NCBI GenBank assembly: GCA_026874595.1
Contig: CM049322.1
Location: forward strand, 28,082,840 to 28,146,839
DNA length: 64,000 nucleotides
Source: Sipunculus nudus
Lineage: Eukaryota > Annelida > Sipuncula > Golfingiida > Sipunculidae
Direction of reading: 5' to 3'
Below the pieces are notes generated by a model. That model had not been told where the DNA came from. It did not search any database and saw nothing but the letters and a program-made list of their open reading frames with translations. Of this stretch, positions 58,550-64,000 are shown one piece after another (position 1 is the first letter of the stretch; the number at the start of each line of letters is the position of its first letter). The position numbers and the translations under genes were made by a program.

Positions 58550-61500
58550 TTATTGACTATGTCTGATTTTTGAGGATGTAGTTTATGAAAGTATTTAGGG
58601 TGCTTATATATTAATGTTTATACCAATTAAGGCATTCAAAGAATGTGTTGATGACGTTGTCTTCAATTGGATTTCAATTTTCTGCTATTTGATGACTGTA
58701 TTTAATACTTAAGGGTGTCTTTTATTATGAAGACACTTTATGAATAATCGTTTCCTTTTACATGCAGTTTTTCATGTATTTTCATTTAGGCATTCATTAA
58801 TTGTATTTGATTCTTTTTTTATAGATTTTTTTTTTACTATGGTTCACACTGCAATATGAACTACTCATTGGTTTTGTTGGAATTATTCATTTTGTTAAGA
58901 AGGCATTTAATGACTGATATTTTTGTGAATTTTTACCATATTTTATATATACAGCGACCCTGACTGATCCTGTGTGCTATTTGAAGATATTTTATAAGAT
59001 GACACTTACTATACATCGTATACGTGATATATAGTTATTTTATACCAGTATATAATGGGGCTCACCGTGCGTGATATTTAAAGTTATTTTATATAATGGC
59101 ACTCACCGTGCTTGATATTTAAGTTTTTTTTATACGATGACACTTAACACGTGTAATACTTAAAATTATTTCATATGATGCCATGCATTTACCATGGGAG
59201 ATATTAATAGTTGTTTTATACGATGATACTAAACGTCAGAGATATTTAAAATTATTTTATATGACACTTACCATGCGAGACATAAAAAGCTATTTTATAT
59301 GATGACACCCGTGCGTGATATTTAATATTATTTTGTACGATGACACAATGTGGTGTATTTACAGTTATTTTATATAATGACACTCACTGCGTGACTATTC
59401 TTTGGATGGCTTTTCAGGATGTTTTTATAAAGGCATTCATTGACTTAATTTGGTTCTTTTTTATTATTACCGGTTTTTATTAATTTATAGTAAGACATTT
59501 ATTGGGTTAATTTGATATTTTGGCGTCTTTTGTAATGCGTTCGTTAAATTAAGACTTTTAATTGCTTTGTTAGATATTCTTTTATTGATTTCGATGGTCT
59601 TTTAAGGGCATTCATTACATATATACATATATTTTCATATATTTGATATTTGTAGTGACTTTTTTTTGTATGGAGACGTTTAGCAAATGTACTTGACATC
59701 AGGTTCTTTTTATTTATTCCTGATTTAGGTTCAATTAATAAATTTGATATTTTCGGGTGTTTTATTAGATTTATTATTAAAACATCTACTGACTTATTTT
59801 TACATTTTGAGGCTTCTTTTAATAATTGTTTACATAATGGTGTTCACAGGATATCTGTCTGTTACTTAATTTTTATATAAAAGCATTCGATGATTGTATC
59901 TGATATTTTTTGTGTGTACTTTTATCACGTTTAGTGTAAGGCGTTCAGTGGTTGCAATTGATATTTCTGGGTATCTTTTCATCACGTTTAATGTGCGACA
60001 GTCGGTGGTTGTATTTGATATCTCTGGGTATCTTTTATTTACGTTTTAACGTGATGCAGTCATTGGTTGTATTTGATATTTCTGGGTGTCTTTAATCACG
60101 TTTAGTGAGACAGTCGGTGGTTGTATTTGATATTTCTTGGTGTCTTTTATTTGAAATTAACGCGAGGCAGTCATTGGTTGTATTTGATATTTTGGTATTT
60201 TTTATTCATTAAATCTTATGTTACGACATTCAGTGTCCGTGTTATATTTCCATTGAATACCAATACTTATTACCCGGGTGTTCTATATGAAGGCATCCAC
60301 TGATTTTAATTTAAATTTTGAGGCGTCTTTTGTCTAACGTTTATACTTTACGGTATTCAAAGGCTGTGCCTTTCACTTACAATTTTGTTCTTAAGGAATT
60401 CCATTTTTGAAATTGACATTTTGTACTTTGTTTTTATAGTAAGATCATTCAGCAATTGTATTTTCACCAGTTATTCTATTACTGCATTCAATATCTGTAT
60501 ATCTGCTGTATATATCTGATTTTTTTGTGCGTCTCCCATGAAAGTTTTATTTTAAGGGATTCTGTAAATAACTTTATTTGAATTCTTATGCGTCTTTTCC
60601 TATTAAATAATTATATTAAGGCGTTTCATTTTTCGTTCCTTAAACCATATATTTTTATTATACTGAAAGGTTCAAAGACTGCATGTATTTGATATTTTTA
60701 AGTGTATTTTATTTGATGTTTATATGAACGCATTTAATGACTGTATTTGAAATTCTTGTTTATATTGAAGCATTCAATGACTGAATTTGATATTTTGGAT
60801 GTAACATTCAATGACAGTATTTGATATGTTGGTGTAACATTCAATGAATGTATTTGATATTTTGGATGTAACATTCAATGACTGTATTTGATATTTTGGG
60901 TGAATAACATTCTATTACTGTAATTGGTATTTTGAGTATTCTGACTGTATTTGATATTCTTGGGTATATTTTATTCAATGTTTATATGAAAGCATTTAAT
61001 GACTTTTCTTGTGCATGTATTTTATTTCATGTTTATATATGAAAACATTCAACAATATTATTGGCATTTTTGGTGTATTTTATTTCATGCTTATATGAAG
61101 CATTTAATGACTGTATTTGATATTTTTGGGTGTATTTCTATTTAATGTTAAAATGAAAACATTCAATGACTGTATTTGATATTCCTGGTGCATGTATTTT
61201 TCCTTAATGTTTTATGAAAGCATTCAATAACTGTATTTGATATTTTTTTTGGGTGTATTTCATTTAATGTTTACATGAAAGCATTTAATGACTGTATTTG
61301 AGATTATAAAGTGTATTTTATTTATTGTTTATAAGAAAAGAGTCAAGTTTATATGATAACAGTATGAAAACAGTATTTGATACTTTTGGGAGTATTTAAT
61401 TTCATGTTAATATGAAGCATTTAAAGTCTGTATTTGATATTTTGATGTATTTTTATTAAATATTTATGTGAAAGCATTCAATTACTGTATTTGGTAGTTT

Positions 61501-61700
61501 TGAGTGGATTTATTGTTTATATGAAAATATTTTATTACTGTATTTAATATATTTTGCGTGTAACATTCAATGATCTTATTTGATATTTTTGGGTGTATTT
61601 CATCCAATGTTTACATGAAAGCATTTAATGACTGCATATATTTTAATCTGGGTTGATTTTATTAAGGCATTCATTGATTACGGTTTATATATCTAGCTTT
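58550..61700. repeat. Ancient degenerate AT-rich repeat
   Basis: Diverged copies of CATTCAATGACTGTATTTGA plus TATTTTTGGGTGTATTTTAT, spaced about 55-70 bp, clearest at 60720-61640. A related block at 59030-59400 repeats TGATATTTAAAGTTATTTTA with GATGACACTCAC. No coding. Confidence 0.75.
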
Positions 61701-61967
61701 TGATTCTTTTGGTCTTTCCTTTGATTGCATTCACTATATAACTGTGCACATGCATGTTATATTAACTTGTACTGGTATTTAGAGCAAGGTTTCGTTACAG
61801 AAACTGTTTGATGTACTCTTCTCTTTTTCTGATTCACTGGCCATATATATACTTGACCATAGCTTTTACATGTCAATAAAATTAAAAGGTGACTCACTGA
61901 CAAAGGTTTGTTTTGTTTGTTTACTATTACCGAAGCACATACAGCCTGTCACTAAATTTATCAAATC

Positions 61968-61968
61968 A

Positions 61969-62022
<54 letters not shown>
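61968..62022. repeat. (AT)n microsatellite
   Basis: About 25 AT units. Confidence 0.95.
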
Positions 62023-62025
<3 letters not shown>

Positions 62026-62289
62026 TATTTATAGTGCGAGGAGGCACGCATTGAAAGTAATAATTACTGCAAATTACAGCATACGTCAGCCCTTCATTTC
62101 ATATTTATGTCGACTACCCATGCACTGACCGTGTTATCAGATTTCTATTTAGTTTTAACAGTCACATAATACCACTAATACTACTAATATTAGTATGTGA
62201 TGAAGGCACTTGCTTGCTGTGTTTATATAAAGGGTAAATTCCTTTATAAGACATAAACTAATTTGACACGTTCTTAACTTTTTATATTT

Positions 62290-62760
62290 ATTCAAAGTCA
62301 AAAACAGATCTGTGGTTGTATTTTCATTCTTGTTATTTTTTTTATTAAATGCATTAACCGAATGTTATTCACCATACCATATATATGACTCATATTTACG
62401 AGTCAAATTTCATTGACACACACTATGATTTTTTTTTATGATACTCTTTCACTATATATTTCCTTTTTATGGTGTTATTTTTATGATAATCATTCACTAT
62501 ATATTTCATTTTTATGATGTTATTTTTATGATAATCATTCACTATATATTCCCTTTTCATGATGTTTTTTATACTCATTCTTATTATAAATTTTTATATT
62601 TATTCGAAGTCAAAAACAGATTTGTGGTTGTATTTTCATTCCTGTTATTTTTTTTATTAAATGCATTAACCGAATGTTATTCACCATACCATATATATGA
62701 CTCATATTTACGAGTCAAATTTCATTGACACACACTATGATTATTTTTTTATTTATTTTT
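62290..62760. repeat. Direct duplication of about 145 bp
   Basis: The block at 62291-62430 (AAGTCAAAAACAGATCTGTG through TTGACACACACTATGATT) recurs at 62599-62740 with only a few changes, offset about 308-310 bp. Confidence 0.9.
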
Positions 62761-63420
62761 TTATGATACTCTTTCACTATATATTACCTTTTTATGGTGT
62801 TAATTTTATGATACTCATTCACTATATATTTCATTCTCATAGTGTTTTTATGATTCTCATCCACTATATATTTCATTTTCATGCTGTTTTTTTATAATAT
62901 TCATTTACTTTGTTTTTCATTTTTATGGTATTTTTTTTATTATACTCATTCACTATATATTTCATTTTCATGGTGTTTTTTTTAATATTCATTTACTTTA
63001 TTTTTCCTTTTCATGGTATTTTTTTATGATACTCATCCACTATATATTTTATTTTCATGCTTTTTTTTTAGATATTCATTTACTTTATTTTTCATTTTCA
63101 TGGTATTTTTATGATACTTATTCCCTATATATTTCATTTTCATGGTGTTTTATTTATGATACACATTCACTTTATATTTCATTTTTACAGTGTTTTTTTA
63201 TGATACTCAATTACTTTATATTCAATTTTTTACAGTGTTTTTTTTATGATACTCATTCACTTTATATTACATTTGTTACAGTGTTTTTTATGATACTCAT
63301 TCACTTTATATTTCATTTTTAACAGTGTTTTTATACTCATTCACTATATATTTCATTTTCAAGGTTTTTATTATACTCATTCACTATATATTTCATTTCA
63401 TGGCGTTTTTAGAGGCTTTT
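62430..63420. repeat. AT-rich repeat of about 40-45 bp
   Basis: About 20 variable copies of ATGATACTCATTCACTATAT plus ATTTCATTTTCATGGTGTTT. The T-run length varies between copies. It surrounds the second copy of the 145-bp duplication. Confidence 0.9.
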
Positions 63421-64000
63421 TGTTACTGGACTTTTATTTGGTATTTTATTCCTTTAAACTAAATTCATATAATACACTTAATATGTTTGTTTGTTAGACC
63501 TTTCGGCGAGTTATATACGAATTCATTCGCTGACTGCATTTGATATAATCTAAACTTTTTACTCAAGCTTTCCCAGATTTTGATTGATTTTTTAATTTTT
63601 TTTTATGACGGCTTTTTACTTGCAACGATTCCTTTTTAGGCTGTTTTCATATGTCCAGTTTCCTGGCCTTTATGGTTCTGTAAAGATTTTTTTACTGTAA
63701 TTAATATTTCGTTTTTTTATATAGCTACAAGGGTAATACTAAATGTTAAAACTGAATTTTTTAAAATAATAGAATACAACCTTTCTCTTGATGCAGGTAT
63801 TCGATATTTTATGTAACTTTTATATGAAGCCACTGACGGACTGTGTCATTGGAGTTTCTGTATATATATATATATAGTTGTAAGAGCCGTCACACACGGA
63901 GTAGTTTATCACTTAAAAGACTATTGATTAAGAGATTTAACTGGCAATGTTTGAGAATTTCTTTGCTCTCTTTAATTTCATGTTTTTGTAACTATACTTA
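63421..64000. other. AT-rich spacer at the window end
   Basis: No gene or repeat array recognised. Confidence 0.5.

Noticed and set aside
62438-63322. Hydrophobic frames near the right end (YIFHF repeats)
   Set aside because: They arise from a T-rich tandem unit containing ATTCACTATATATTTCATTT and carry no protein signature.

Overview
The window is eukaryotic nuclear DNA, most likely from a marine bivalve mollusc such as a scallop or oyster. That is an inference from three signs: dispersed elements built from tandem cores plus ACGG-type microsatellites (the layout of the bivalve 'pearl' elements), repeated TGACCTTGACCTTTGACC cores, and tRNA-derived SINE sequence. There are no operons, no rRNA or tRNA genes, no CRISPR arrays, and no long conserved protein. 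Nearly every long open frame here is a by-product of a tandem array whose unit happens to lack stops.

Layout. 1-2.2 kb: spacer and a deleted hAT transposon that keeps its C-terminal dimerisation domain. 2.6-3.0 kb: a Tourist/Harbinger-like MITE. 3.4-10.6 kb: five or so terminal-hairpin, tandem-core elements with a tRNA-SINE (7.66-7.87 kb) between them. 11.7-13.7 kb: linked 59-bp and 41-bp minisatellites. 14.3 kb: a 31-bp array carrying POU octamers. 14.95-20.9 kb: a giant 33-bp minisatellite. 20.9-22.36 kb: 38-, 25- and 56-bp arrays. 21.92-22.54 kb: the best coding evidence in the window, two phase-compatible exons that end a gene. 22.8-23.66 kb: alternating 37-bp units and (AT)n. 24.56-29.55 kb: an 84/127/508-bp hierarchical satellite. 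30.5-31.6 kb: a LINE tail and a 43-bp array. 33.8-42.1 kb: 35-, 48-, 58- and 43-bp arrays with a hAT MITE at 38.77 kb. 43.1-46.3 kb: more tandem-core elements with a nested SINE. 46.9-52.2 kb: 37-, 40-, 39- and 48-bp arrays. 53.0-54.1 kb: two MITE-like elements. 55.1-55.5 kb: a SINE with a perfect 16-bp target duplication. 56.66-58.30 kb: a possible promoter flanked by divergent candidate first exons. 58.5-63.4 kb: old AT-rich degenerate arrays.

Adding the array lengths by hand, minisatellites cover roughly 26 kb, about 40 percent of the window, and the dispersed elements most of another 8-9 kb. The coding signal is limited to short candidate exons, so the window probably spans long repeat-filled introns and intergenic DNA of two or more genes. 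All exon calls rest on splice-site sense and reading-frame continuity by eye; none is backed by a homology search.
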